Assembly (NCBI GenBank): GCA_963969395.1 | Contig: OZ017801.1 | Span: forward strand, 560,501 to 624,500 | Length of the DNA stretch: 64,000 nucleotides | Direction of reading: 5' to 3' | Source: Pseudoscleropodium purum | Lineage: Eukaryota > Streptophyta > Bryopsida > Hypnales > Brachytheciaceae | Part shown: positions 43,610 through 53,792 of the stretch, in pieces | How the letters are laid out: each line of letters begins with the position of its first letter | Position numbering within the stretch: the stretch's first letter is position 1 | Translations under genes and position numbers: made by a program | The notes under the pieces: generated by a model | Seen by the model: the letters and a program-made list of their open reading frames with translations, nothing else | Database searches by the model: none | What the model was told of the DNA's origin: nothing

Positions 43610-44399
43610 TCTTTACTTGTAGTGAAGCATTAGGAGTTGTATAAGTTTATATGTTAGTTTCAAAAATATATTAGAGAAAATTAAAAAAACTGAACAAAAT
43701 TAAAAATATAAGGCTTTTGGAAATTGAGTGTTGTTTATTTGTTTTTAATAATATGATTAAAATTTTAAAAAAAATAGAAATATAAATGAAAAAAAATTAG
43801 TTATTGAATAAGTTCAAATAAAAAATTAAATTTATTTGAGAAGTTTGTTTTGTATTGTGTTGACTTATATTTTTTGTATGTTATTTCAAAGTTAAATATT
43901 GTTGATTTTGTGCTATAGCACTATATAATAAAAAAAAATTATATTTTATCATGTATTTCTTGATCTTCATATTTTATTGAGATAATTGATGTTTGTTTAT
44001 CTTTAATGTTAGGTGCACTTTTGTATTTTATGATGAGCAATGTTGATGATGTCTACCTAGGCATATACAAATTCTATTTGCAAGCAATTTCGTAACCAAG
44101 TTCTTTTATAAATGGTCAAAATGCAAATTTTATTGAACCCGTGGAGTGTTAGTTTCTACAAAATTTCCAAGCATTTCTATCCAAGAAGTCACAATAATAT
44201 TATGTATACATTATAATGTGCCCTTATATTAATATGAGATATAGATTTTGTAATGACAAAGATAATTGTGTTGATTTGATTATTATTCTTACATAACTTC
44301 ATATTTTTTATAGTATCCTATAGTCTTAAATTATTGAATATTCTCAATTTAATGAACGATTTTGTATACTAAATTTAGGGTCATGTTTAAAATGAGACT
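43610..44399. other. transposon right subterminal region, no gene seen
   Basis: A/T-rich DNA with homopolymer runs; probably the 3' end of the transposase-like gene followed by the subterminal region. No palindrome copies occur here. Confidence 0.5.
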
Positions 44400-44430
44400 C
44401 CACTTTCTCTCATTTTAATGAATATGGCCT
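44400..44430 (-). repeat. right terminal inverted repeat
   Basis: Its complement begins AGGCCATATTCATTAAAATG and matches 7,971-8,001 at 27 of 31 positions. Confidence 0.85.
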
Positions 44431-44436
44431 TATGTG
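44431..44436. repeat. target-site duplication of the giant transposon, right copy (TATGTG)
   Basis: Differs from the left copy TATGTA by its last base. Confidence 0.7.
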
Positions 44437-44628
44437 TGGAGATTAGCGACCATCAGAGAAAACTCCCACTTACCAGAAGGTCTGCCAATCTTGGAATCCG
44501 TGTTACATTTAGAAAGATTACCCCCCTTATCAGTTCCAGATGTCTGAGATGTATCATTGTAGTAAGGAGGAGTGAGCACAGTCCTAAGTGACCTACATTT
44601 CGGATCAGCCATCCGGAACGTTGTGAGA
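44437..44628. repeat. right arm of the inverted repeat, second segment
   Basis: The complement of about 5,936-6,110 in the left arm, including the shared run ATAAGGGGGGTAATCTTTCT. It ends at the TGAGA duplication of the next insertion. Confidence 0.85.
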
Positions 44629-46280
44629 TGTTGCAGCACAGGGCAGGTAAATTCCCCATTATACTCACAAAAATCGCTCTAGAATATAACTAAGTGACTC
44701 TAAAGATCGAACCCACGAGATCTTGTGAAGTATCTAGCTCTATTAAGCAGTTAAGCTAAGTCAGTATCCCAATCTTACTTTCCGGTCCTAGATCTAGAAC
44801 CAGAAATACCACCACACCGGATAACTACAGACCGGATTACTCCTTCTTCCGGTCCTACTAACTATCCGGTGCATACAATTACCCAAATCCCAGGATCTTA
44901 CAACTTCCGGTCTTGGAAATCCGTCCTGACCAATCCGGTCCGGATGGTCATCATGTATCCGTAATCTTATCCGGTTTGGTTTTGCCTCTGTTTCATCATC
45001 AAAGGGGTCGTCGCTTAATTTTGAGAGTGGTAGGCCCACCACTCCTTCCGTGATTTATAGTGGCTGAAGACCCACTGTCCTACTTCCTAAACTCCTAAGC
45101 TAATCCAGATCCGGTTTGGTCCTTCACAACAACCCAGATAGCAATCCGGGTTGTAGGTCACACAAAGACCCCACACTCGACCCTCTCATACTACAACGAC
45201 CTTGATGCTACTTCCGATCCGTGCGAAGATAGGTGGTTACAAGTGTACCTGTCCATTCCAACATCAACTAAAGTTCTTCCGCTTACCCACACGGGTGGTG
45301 AGACCTCACAGGAGATTGGACACTCGACCGGATTTCCCACCCGGGAGTTCTAGCGCAGCTAAGGAATCCCTCCCTACCCGCCTAGCCTAACAACGGCTTT
45401 CTCACCCGGAACCTGGAACTCTAAAAGTGCTGAGGAACTAAGTTCACTCCCAACTCTTAGATACCTACTCACATGCATATAGAATCGGAAAAGAAACCAC
45501 CAAGGGGAGAAATCACTCACAAACCGGCTCACACCATCCTAACTCCACATCATACAACCATATCGCGCTGGAGAGAGACACACAATGAGGAGAAGAGGAA
45601 GGCACAAGAGATTTGTAAAATGAAGACTCCCAGTTCCCATCGCAGGAACCGATTTATATACAAAGGGTAAAAACCCTAAAAGTACAAAGCGGAGCGGAAA
45701 ACCCGTGGGGGTCCGCCGCCACCCTAATCTAACTTCCGGTCTAACCTAATACTGTTGAGCCGGATCTGGATCCGGATCCGCTCCTACTCCTAACTCAAAT
45801 CAAAATCCTATCTACTCTACAACCCTAGATCCTATTGTCGGGCTTCTGCTCTGCGGATCCAGCTGCTCAAAGACTTCACTCAAGTTCCGGTTCCGTTCCT
45901 CACGTTCTCTCTCCGATCTCAATCGGAATCAAAGCTTGCAGCACACAAACGCAAAAAACTCTACGACGCCCGCTCAAGGTCGAGTTTCTAAAAAGGGGTG
46001 CAACTGCGAAGGCTCCTCCTTATATAGTCTCTGGACCATTTCCGGTTTGGTCGTCTTGAATCCGGTTCACCCATAATCCGGTCCTAGACCTAATCCGTGT
46101 TGCATTCCTTTTCCGTCGATAGTTACTCCTGATCGGATTAGATCTAAGAGGCCCACTACTTCATGTTCTGTGCTAGTTTTGAGTTTTCCTTCTTCACCTA
46201 ATCGGATCCGGTTCCCTAATGGCTAGTTTCCGTTCCTATTTTGGTGCATGCTAAGAAAATCAAAATTTTAAGCTGCGACA
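44629..46280 (-). mobile_element. solo LTR (1,652 bp), internally deleted
   Basis: TSD TGAGA at 44,624-44,628 and 46,281-46,285. Ends TGTTGCAGC / GCTGCGACA. Compared with the 3.3-kb LTRs it lacks almost the whole internal ORF: the sequence passes from the post-ORF region at about 45,840 to the pre-ORF leader at about 45,890. TATA boxes of both promoters remain. It may be a shorter, non-coding LTR variant. Confidence 0.93.
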
Positions 46281-46285
46281 TGAGA

Positions 46286-47806
46286 ATCCGGATCTTTTCT
46301 CCATGCTACAACACCTTGATTATTTGGATGTTTGTTTTTGCCTGTATAGTAAGTAGACTAGAGTGGTGAAGTCACTACCCCTTGAAAGATCAATAGCAGA
46401 CCTTCTGATGGTAAAACAGAGGAATTGAAAACCAGTGTATTGAGAGACGTAATTGGAAACCAAATGAAACCAAATCTAGATTAGAATTCGGATAAAAGTA
46501 GGTTCTAAAAAAAGAGCAGAAGAGAATAGTTAGAAGAGGAGAAAACGATCATCTAGATATTGAAGTTTGGAAGAACATCTGAAATTTTCTGGGACGATAA
46601 TTTATGTCATCTTACCACATTTTCGTGTGTAAAGATCTTTACGCCTAAACTATGCTTCAAGCTTCCGATCTAAAGAACTAGGTCACCGAATTTCAAGATC
46701 TTGACTCCGGTGTTATACTAAATCATTTCTTGAGCATTCAAGACCTTTTTGTGGTGATAGAGGTGAAACAAATACGGAATAATAAAGTTGTGTTTCGCCC
46801 GAGTTATGTGATCTATTAGTTTGCCTACTATTCCATAAATCACTCTCTTCCAATGGACAATCCGGTCTTTCAAAATCCCCAAAATGGTGTTAGCTACCGT
46901 GACCGTAACCTGGGTAGGCTTTCTAGATACAAGATCAAAATCAGGAAATCCAGTACCCATTTATGCCTCTTGTTTTTGCAAACACTAATGGAAAAACCCT
47001 CCTTTAAGTGAGCTTGACTCTGGAACTTTCCAACTACGTATTTATCCACTCTTCCAAGTAGTCTGAGTTCGCTCTTTTTAAACGAATAGACATCCGAGCA
47101 GATGTCTTCTATTCAAGCTACGAATTGACCTCTTATTGTCAACTCGTATTGATTCGGAACTCCATAAATGAGTTCTTAGATCATTTCCTCATTCTTCATG
47201 CTCCATAACCTATTTAACAATCTGACACACCTGATACACATGAGGTCCTCCTCTAACTGTAGTCGGTGGGTTGGATCTAATCAGATAGACCATCTGGGCT
47301 GCTACTACAAACTTTTGCACAGTTGGATCGCCAACTGTCGCCATGAATCACCAATAGTTGACAACCTAATCCAGTTCAAATGGCACCAACCTTTCCGTAC
47401 TTTCTTTATCCTGGTCGTTAACTCACCACTCTTTCTCTCAACTACATGTTCACAAGGTTCAGCAACTAGAAAGGGAGAAAAAGAGAAGTAGCAATGGGTT
47501 TAAGTACTCGGCATACGGTCAACAGTTCTTGATGGAGAACGGGTAGAAGACCATTCCCCTAATGGTACCCTAGTTCTTTAGACCGGAAGCTTGAAACGTA
47601 GGTTTCAGAAATTCAAAACTTTTTCGGATCCCAAATCCATATTGGATCTATTTCCATAACGCTAGTAACGATTTTAGCAATAAAAAAACTAACTATTTCT
47701 ACAATAGTCTTAAGGTAGCCTAAATCTTTATGGTTTACCAAAAAATAAAAAAATTATAAGTCTATCTAACCTTATTCTAGACTAATTCCATCCGGTTTGA
47801 ATTTCT
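46286..47806. repeat. right arm of the inverted repeat, third segment
   Basis: The complement of the left arm from about 5,940 down to about 5,610, then from about 2,435 down to 1,310. The 3.2 kb between these left-arm points is absent here. Confidence 0.85.
46718..47210 (-). pseudogene. relic of the LTR-encoded ORF, second old copy
   Basis: Collinear with the relic at 1,889-2,392 (shared RLWSMKNEEMI, VPNQYELT, RKPTQVTVTVANTILGIL, YLFHLYHHKKVLNAQEMI). It has in-frame stops and one frameshift near 46,950. DNA identity to the other old copy is clearly higher than to the intact LTR copies. Confidence 0.75.
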
Positions 47807-47809
47807 GTT

Positions 47810-48790
47810 CTCCCACAAAATGGATATGAGAACAACCATGATCCAAGTTAATCTATTCGGTGTCCAATTGCATTGGTAGTAATTAATTGATGGGATGACC
47901 AACCCGACCACTGTTGAGAATGGTTGCTCCTATCAGTCAATTGTGAGCTCATGAGTAGTTTGAATACTAGTGAGTCTGCAAAAGGCGCTGTTAGTGCGAT
48001 AGATGCTAGTTGAGACTAGTTTTCAAAACTTGACGATCGGAGTATTGTACAGTACAGCACACTTTGAAAACGAAAACTGAATCTCTCTTCAAGACGCAGT
48101 ATTTGTGTACTGGAGGGTCAAGTTTTTTGAAGAAAGCCTCCAAGTATCTTAGTGGAACCGTTGGGTCCGTCGCCTTATTCCAGTTCAAGAGACCTGACTT
48201 CTCTTTAACGATTTGTCAATAACCTTCTGACCAGATCTCTAGCTTCTCCTGAGCCACGAGATCTGAAGAGACTTATTATGTAACTGCAATGTAACTGCCT
48301 GTTAAAGAAAAATGACTTCATTCATCACTTTAAATAGTTCAAGCAACGAGGGCTAATCACACCACGAGGTTCCATGTTACAACTAATCGTGACGTATTTT
48401 GAGCCTCAATGCTCAATAAGTGAGTTACTCTAATTCACAATAAAGTGCTTGTATGCATGTCCCGGATACAATGATAATCTCAGCAAGCTCTGAAATGAAG
48501 ACATTGAATGGAGTGTATGTACTGGTTGATGCTTAAACGTGATCCACCACTACGGTCTACCATATTTGGTACTTCAAGAGTACCAAACTTCACGGAGTAC
48601 CGGTACAAACAAAACAAAAATATTATCGGTAACTATCTAAAATGCTTAGCCCAGACCTCAGCAGACGGGGGCCCGTCCAGACTCCAGAGAATGCACCTTC
48701 GTTCTCAATGGTGAGCAATTGCCTGCAGGAGGTCTCGCAAGCGGTTCAGCAATTGGGCTGTGGACAGCCGTCAGTTGGTACATCATATGC
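47810..48790. other. intergenic, no gene seen
   Basis: Unique-looking sequence downstream of the kinase gene. It probably includes the kinase 3' untranslated region next to 48,797. The short frames show no family motif. Confidence 0.5.
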
Positions 48791-48796
48791 ACCGTC

Positions 48797-51385
48797 TCAC
48801 CTGGACATGGCAGTAAGTCTGCCCAAGACATCATCCATCTTCGGCCTGTCTTGAGGGTTCAGAGACCAGCATTTCTTCAGGAGATGCTTCAGATTTTGAC
48901 ACACATGGACCTCATCCAGCTTGGGCATTCCTCCTCCCAAGACCACTGCCTTCGCAACGGCACTTTTGTGTCGGTACTCTTCGAAGGGCAACTTACCTGA
49001 AATGACCTCGTAGCACATCATTGCAAAGCTGTAGACATCTGCTGCTTTTCGGTCTATGATCGCATGATTCCCTGGTTCCATACTTTGGATGACTTCTGGG
49101 GCTCGCCACCAACCAACGACAGTGGGTTTCCCGGTTGAGCCCATGTCCACCCATTGAGACAGACCGAAGTCTACGATCTTGACATCTAATCTACCAGTAG
49201 TGTTTGTGTTACGTACCAGCACGTTGTCACACTTGAGATCACCATGTGACACTCCCCGAGCGTGCGAGAAACTCAAGCCTAGCGCAAGTTTGGTGATGAT
49301 GCCAAGGGCCTCCGTTTCAGAGAATGGGACCGCAAGTTTTTGCTTGGAAGAAAGAATGCGTGCGTCCAACAGATTTCGCAGAGACATCTCCATTAGCTCC
49401 ATCACGATTGCACACCGGTTCGACAGAACAGAGAATCCCACAAGTCTGATCACATGAGGGTGCAGCAGTGTCATCATGATGCTCACTTCCTGTCGGAGCT
49501 TGACCACGTGCTCCACTTTGAGCCATTTCACAGCAAATTTGCACCCTATCCAACTGGCTTTGAACACCTCGGCAGAGGCTCCCTTGCCGAGTGATTGCAC
49601 CGGCTTCAATGCTAAGGATTGGATCTTCAGGTAATGCGGGAGCTCTTTTGCCCCATTGTCAATTTCTTCCTGCTTTGGAGGAGGTAATGTGACTAGGTCT
49701 TGGAGAATGTCGGTCCACTGCAGATGTTCAAGATTCTCGGCAACGGACTGTGTCTTGGAACCAGCTAGGCTGAAACAGGAGAGAAGCCTTTGAAACGGTG
49801 ACGATTGCAAGTCCACCGCCTCGAACTCCAAGACATAACAAATATCCTCGAAGCTTGGTCGCTTCGCGGGTTCTGCATCCCAACATACGCTGATGAGTTT
49901 CTTCAATTTCACGCTTAAATCACCCGGCAGATTGGGCCTGTCACCTGCCTTGATCTTCTCCTCCAAGAGATCTTTGTCACGGATGCCGTCGAAGGGATAC
50001 TTGCCCGTAACAACTTCGCAGCAAGTCATGGCGAAGCTGTACACGTCCCCTTTCATCAACAAATCATCTGCAGGTTGATCCACGTTGCAGTGCTGGAAAG
50101 CTTCGGGAGGCAACCACCGATGGCGATGCGCTGGCTTATACTTGCCAGTGCCAGAGGGCAGTTGCCCCAACTGCCTGGAGCAATGAAAGTCGGCGACTTT
50201 CACGTCCAAGTGGTTCCCCACTTCTTTAACCAGCAAGTTGGTGCATTTGAGCTCCCCGTGGGTAAATTTCTGTTTGTGCAGGTAAAACATTCCTCTTGCT
50301 ATCTGCGTGATGATGCTGACCTCCTCCGCGCGACTGAAAGGTCGATTCGGACTGAACCAAGTTTTCTTTTTCTTGCGAGACTGCATAAGCGCTCGCAGAT
50401 CAGAATCCATCTTCTCATACAGAACATATGTTTCGCCCAGGTCGTTCTCTGAGCAGCCAAGCAGATGCGTGATGTGCGGATGCCGAAGCCTCACGAGGGA
50501 TTCAATCTCCTTTTTCCGTTCCTCTTTATTCCAATGCATTTCTGCCGACTTGAACACTTTGATGGCGCAGTCGCAGCCATTCCATGTGCCCTTCAGCACA
50601 ACAGCCTTGCCGTCCAGGTGCGCATCTGCCTGGGTCTGCCTTTCACTTAGTGGCGGCAGGACCTTGATTTCGCCGTGGATTTGAATGGCCGAAAATGGGA
50701 TGTTCAGGTAGCTCAGATCCTGCACATTTGATCCTGTATCGTGGAATTTGTCAGTGACCGCCATCTGCATATTCTTCACATCTCCTTCCACTTGTTCCAC
50801 TACCCTCCCGTTAGTTTTGGGGGCAACTTCCCGGATGAGGTGGTGCAGTTTGGGAAGCATCTCCTCCCGATCAGTCTTGGCATCGGAATTGAGCAACTTG
50901 CTTGTCTCCGTTGGCGAGCGTCGCAGCTCACTTTGGCCGACGTGGTCCAAGTCCAGGTACTTTCCCAAAACATCAAGCTCCTCATGAACTTCCTTGAAGG
51001 CTTCCGAATTGTCTGCTCCAGAAAGGAAACTCTGGAGTGCAGTTCTTTCTTCTCCATACGACAGTACAAGAGCCTCTCCTTTCTTCACCAGAGTCAGAAT
51101 CTGGTCGACAGCACTCGTTTCCAAGACGGGGTCTCCATCGTCCTCTATTTTCAGTCCCTCCAAGGCCTTGCCAATGCCGTTAAGTCGTCCTGCAAGCCGT
51201 TTGCATTGGTTCCCATTCAGACACACACTGCCGGATGTAACATCGACGTTTCGAATAATCTTGAGGGCAGTACCGACATCGTCGGAGGCCATGATCACTC
51301 CTCCGGATAGGAATCGAAGGACCCTGTCATTCAATTCGAGTATCAAAATTAGTTGAGAACTGGAAGGGTTCATAGATCTCTCCAT
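48797..51385 (-). CDS. tandem TKL protein: pseudokinase plus kinase, 862 aa, intronless
   Basis: ATG at 51,385 with a second in-frame ATG at residue 32. Layout: helical N-terminal domain (about 33-150), of the kind found ahead of plant TKL/MLKL-like kinases; linker; first kinase fold (about 250-525) with AIK lysine K276 but HGELKCTN (376-383) for the catalytic HRD loop, DFH (399-401) for DFG, and no glycine loop, so probably a pseudokinase; second kinase fold (about 595-860) with a glycine loop LGKGASAEV (599-607), K620, HGDLKCDN (714-721) and DFG (739-741), likely active although Gly replaces the HRD Arg. The absence of that Arg suggests no activation-loop phosphorylation requirement. No transmembrane segment or signal peptide, so cytosolic. 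The two-kinase layout suggests allosteric control of the second domain by the first; that is inferred. The gene is tandem with the mannosidase gene but unrelated to it. Confidence 0.88.
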   Translation of the reverse strand: MERSMNPSSSQLILILELNDRVLRFLSGGVIMASDDVGTALKIIRNVDVTSGSVCLNGNQCKRLAGRLNGIGKALEGLKIEDDGDPVLETSAVDQILTLVKKGEALVLSYGEERTALQSFLSGADNSEAFKEVHEELDVLGKYLDLDHVGQSELRRSPTETSKLLNSDAKTDREEMLPKLHHLIREVAPKTNGRVVEQVEGDVKNMQMAVTDKFHDTGSNVQDLSYLNIPFSAIQIHGEIKVLPPLSERQTQADAHLDGKAVVLKGTWNGCDCAIKVFKSAEMHWNKEERKKEIESLVRLRHPHITHLLGCSENDLGETYVLYEKMDSDLRALMQSRKKKKTWFSPNRPFSRAEEVSIITQIARGMFYLHKQKFTHGELKCTNLLVKEVGNHLDVKVADFHCSRQLGQLPSGTGKYKPAHRHRWLPPEAFQHCNVDQPADDLLMKGDVYSFAMTCCEVVTGKYPFDGIRDKDLLEEKIKAGDRPNLPGDLSVKLKKLISVCWDAEPAKRPSFEDICYVLEFEAVDLQSSPFQRLLSCFSLAGSKTQSVAENLEHLQWTDILQDLVTLPPPKQEEIDNGAKELPHYLKIQSLALKPVQSLGKGASAEVFKASWIGCKFAVKWLKVEHVVKLRQEVSIMMTLLHPHVIRLVGFSVLSNRCAIVMELMEMSLRNLLDARILSSKQKLAVPFSETEALGIITKLALGLSFSHARGVSHGDLKCDNVLVRNTNTTGRLDVKIVDFGLSQWVDMGSTGKPTVVGWWRAPEVIQSMEPGNHAIIDRKAADVYSFAMMCYEVISGKLPFEEYRHKSAVAKAVVLGGGMPKLDEVHVCQNLKHLLKKCWSLNPQDRPKMDDVLGRLTAMSR

Positions 51386-53792
51386 GGAACCTCGGTCACC
51401 ATAGAGCGATCACTCGGTCTAATCGACATAATGTCAGGAGATCAGATCTTCCAGTGTCCTGAAGCAAAGGGCACGGCGAGAAATAAATTTAAATGTTCAG
51501 CTGTCTAAACTAACATATATGAGCGGAGTAAGCATACATACTCTGTCGTAATGTTATGAAACTACCATCTTTCAACAGAGCCTCAGAAGAGGTCCCCTGG
51601 CTTACATTCAAAGAGAACATCACTTGCGCATATTTCATTTACTGGTGTAGATGTACCTGAGCTAATACAAATTTCCGGTAGTGGTCCAACGAGCGTCAGT
51701 GCCGATATATGGGTATGGTTACACTCCTCGAGATTGTGAACCCTGTAGCACTGGATTTGACTGGAAGAAAAGTTTCAAAACACCCACCTTACCCTTTCGA
51801 AGTGCAATCCCATCTTGTTCCCAAATACCTCGAGTTCAATCAAAATTGTAGGCGTTGTAATTAACCTGAAGTCTAAAGTAACAAGTTACTCATGTTTCTA
51901 AGGACTGACCAAATCGCATAGCACCAACTGCAGTCCAGCTGCAAGTAACCCAGATATCGCGATAAGAAACCAAGGATACGGTCGCTGACACACTGCAAGC
52001 CATGCCCTCTACGTCACAACCATCACATCTATTACAACGCCTACAATCCATTGCTTGTCAGTGGGTGATTATACCTTCACTCGCTGATGGAATCTGTGCT
52101 AGCTTCGGTGGAGAGTTACATGAGCACCAGTCATTTTCGCCGAAGCAGATGCAGCTTCAGTGTGTGACAGACACAGCTACAGTGCCATTGAACCAAGCTC
52201 AAAAATGGCCGTCACCAGGGAGTTCTAGGTAATCCTTGCCGAGAGTCACCTCTGACGTTCCAGGGATGAAGCCACTCTCGATCAGCATCGCCACCCAAAC
52301 CAATCTGCCATTCCCAGGGAGATTAGAAAGACCCAATTCTTCAAAATTGCACCTCAACATTCCAATAAGCGAGAATGATTGTTTGAAACTTCGTAACTCG
52401 ACACAAACTAAGTCAAAAACAGGACACGGTAACCCTCAATCTGCAAAGTCTCTGGGTACCGACAAATTATCTAAATCAGATTTCACGAGGACTTCTAGAT
52501 ACACAGTAAGTTATGCTTGAGAACAAATCTCGGGATGGCAACACCGAAAGTAAAGCAAGCAATCGCAATCTGCTTCCAGGCCTCGACTGTTCACCTAGAT
52601 TCAAGCAGTAGTCCTATCCCACATGATCAAACAAAGAACTGAGCACTTTGAGCCACCATAAAGGAACTCCTGAAATCATGAACATAAACAATCAATCCAA
52701 GGAAGTAAAAACCTTCACTTTGGAGCTCTTCAACGCGCTGCTGCTGATTTCTATCGCCTCTGAACTACACCTGTCCATCGTCTTCCCCTGAAGTAGAGAA
52801 TTTTGGAGTGGATGCCGTACACAGACATTCCGGTCAGAACACGCGTGATCATCGCTTTCCATCTGAGTTCCGAATTTCCGACGCCAATCTCTAAAATCGG
52901 TAGAGTACCTTGCAGACTTTGCATATACAATACCAATTTCTGCTTAGTCTGCATCTACTGTAGATTCGTGTCGTCAGCTGCCGGATAACTTCCCGACCCT
53001 AGCACGTTCCCCAAGTCCCCCACTTCCCAGTCGGGATGACAGATATCGAATTTCCCAGCAGGTTCGTCAGAGACCCACTTACTGCCAACGAAATGCGGAG
53101 AGGTAAGGCATGGAAGAAACGGAACAAAGCAAGATATTATAAGATCGAAAATCAGGAATTACGCTATGCTCTTATGGCAATACTTGCCAAAACCGACTAA
53201 GTATGTTATCCACGGAATTTGAGGAGTGGTCATAGGCCCAAAGCCATCGCTCCTTGTAAAAAGCTCAGAGCGCCTTCATTGAATATGCATACTGCAGTAA
53301 TTGACATAAAATACTGCTCAATTGGACAGTCTCCTTCAGGAGGATATAAACCATTCTGGACTTCGAACCGAATCAGACGATTGCCGAGGTACAGCTGAAT
53401 ACAGCGCTGGAGGATCCAGCATGCAGGCTGAGGCCCAGCCAAACCAGTTGGTAGAAGGTGAATTCGGTGCATAATTAATCACACGCTTTATCAATCAAAG
53501 TGAGCATAGATCCCAGAGACTATACAATTCAGAAAACTCAAGCGATCGATCGCCATTAAGGGGCAAACTCGCCCCTTTATACGAATGTACATGTGCTGGA
53601 CTACAAACATTTCACAAAATGACATTCCCGGCGTCTAATCTTTCTCTGTAATTGAAATGATATATTGCAATCTCGACAAGGAGCTACAAGCTGCTGCACA
53701 AGATGAAAAAGGGATTCACACTGAAGAGAGCTGGACTGGTCAAGGCCGCTGCCTGCAAGGGCACACCTCTTAGTCCAGTGATTCTTATTTAT
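51386..53792. other. intergenic region between kinase and mannosidase genes
   Basis: Both neighbours read leftwards, so this holds the kinase promoter and leader (near 51,400-52,000) and the mannosidase 3' untranslated region (near 53,500-53,790). A few frames of 60-95 codons occur but show no conserved motif. No repeat was recognised. Confidence 0.5.

Larger units (their letters stand above)
7971..44430. mobile_element. giant DNA transposon with two divergent genes, interrupted by later LTR insertions
   Basis: The ends are inverted repeats: 7,971-8,001 and the complement of 44,400-44,430 match at 27 of 31 bases, starting AGGYCATATTCATTAAAATG. A 6-bp duplication flanks them, and the pre-insertion sequence survives in the other arm of the surrounding inverted repeat. 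The span is 36,460 bp. Subtracting the gypsy element (12,502 bp with one TSD) and the solo LTR (3,301 bp with one TSD) leaves about 20.7 kb. Cargo: a ParB/methylase-like gene running left (15,214 to 8,486), a DUF7869 transposase-like gene running right (37,453-43,609), and 15 copies of a 17-bp palindrome. It may also hold a CACTA-like fragment. Both genes carry nonsense codons, so the copy is inactive unless helped in trans. The superfamily is not one I can assign from the ends alone. Confidence 0.8.

Noticed and set aside
7969..44432. A TA dinucleotide duplication with ends TAAGGYC (as for Tc1/mariner-type elements)
   Set aside because: The intact arm of the inverted repeat then needs a 4-base gap at the junction, while the 6-bp reading aligns without gaps.
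48006..48188. A 60-residue minus-strand gene downstream of the kinase
   Set aside because: No start context, no homology I recognise and no neighbours supporting it; likely chance.
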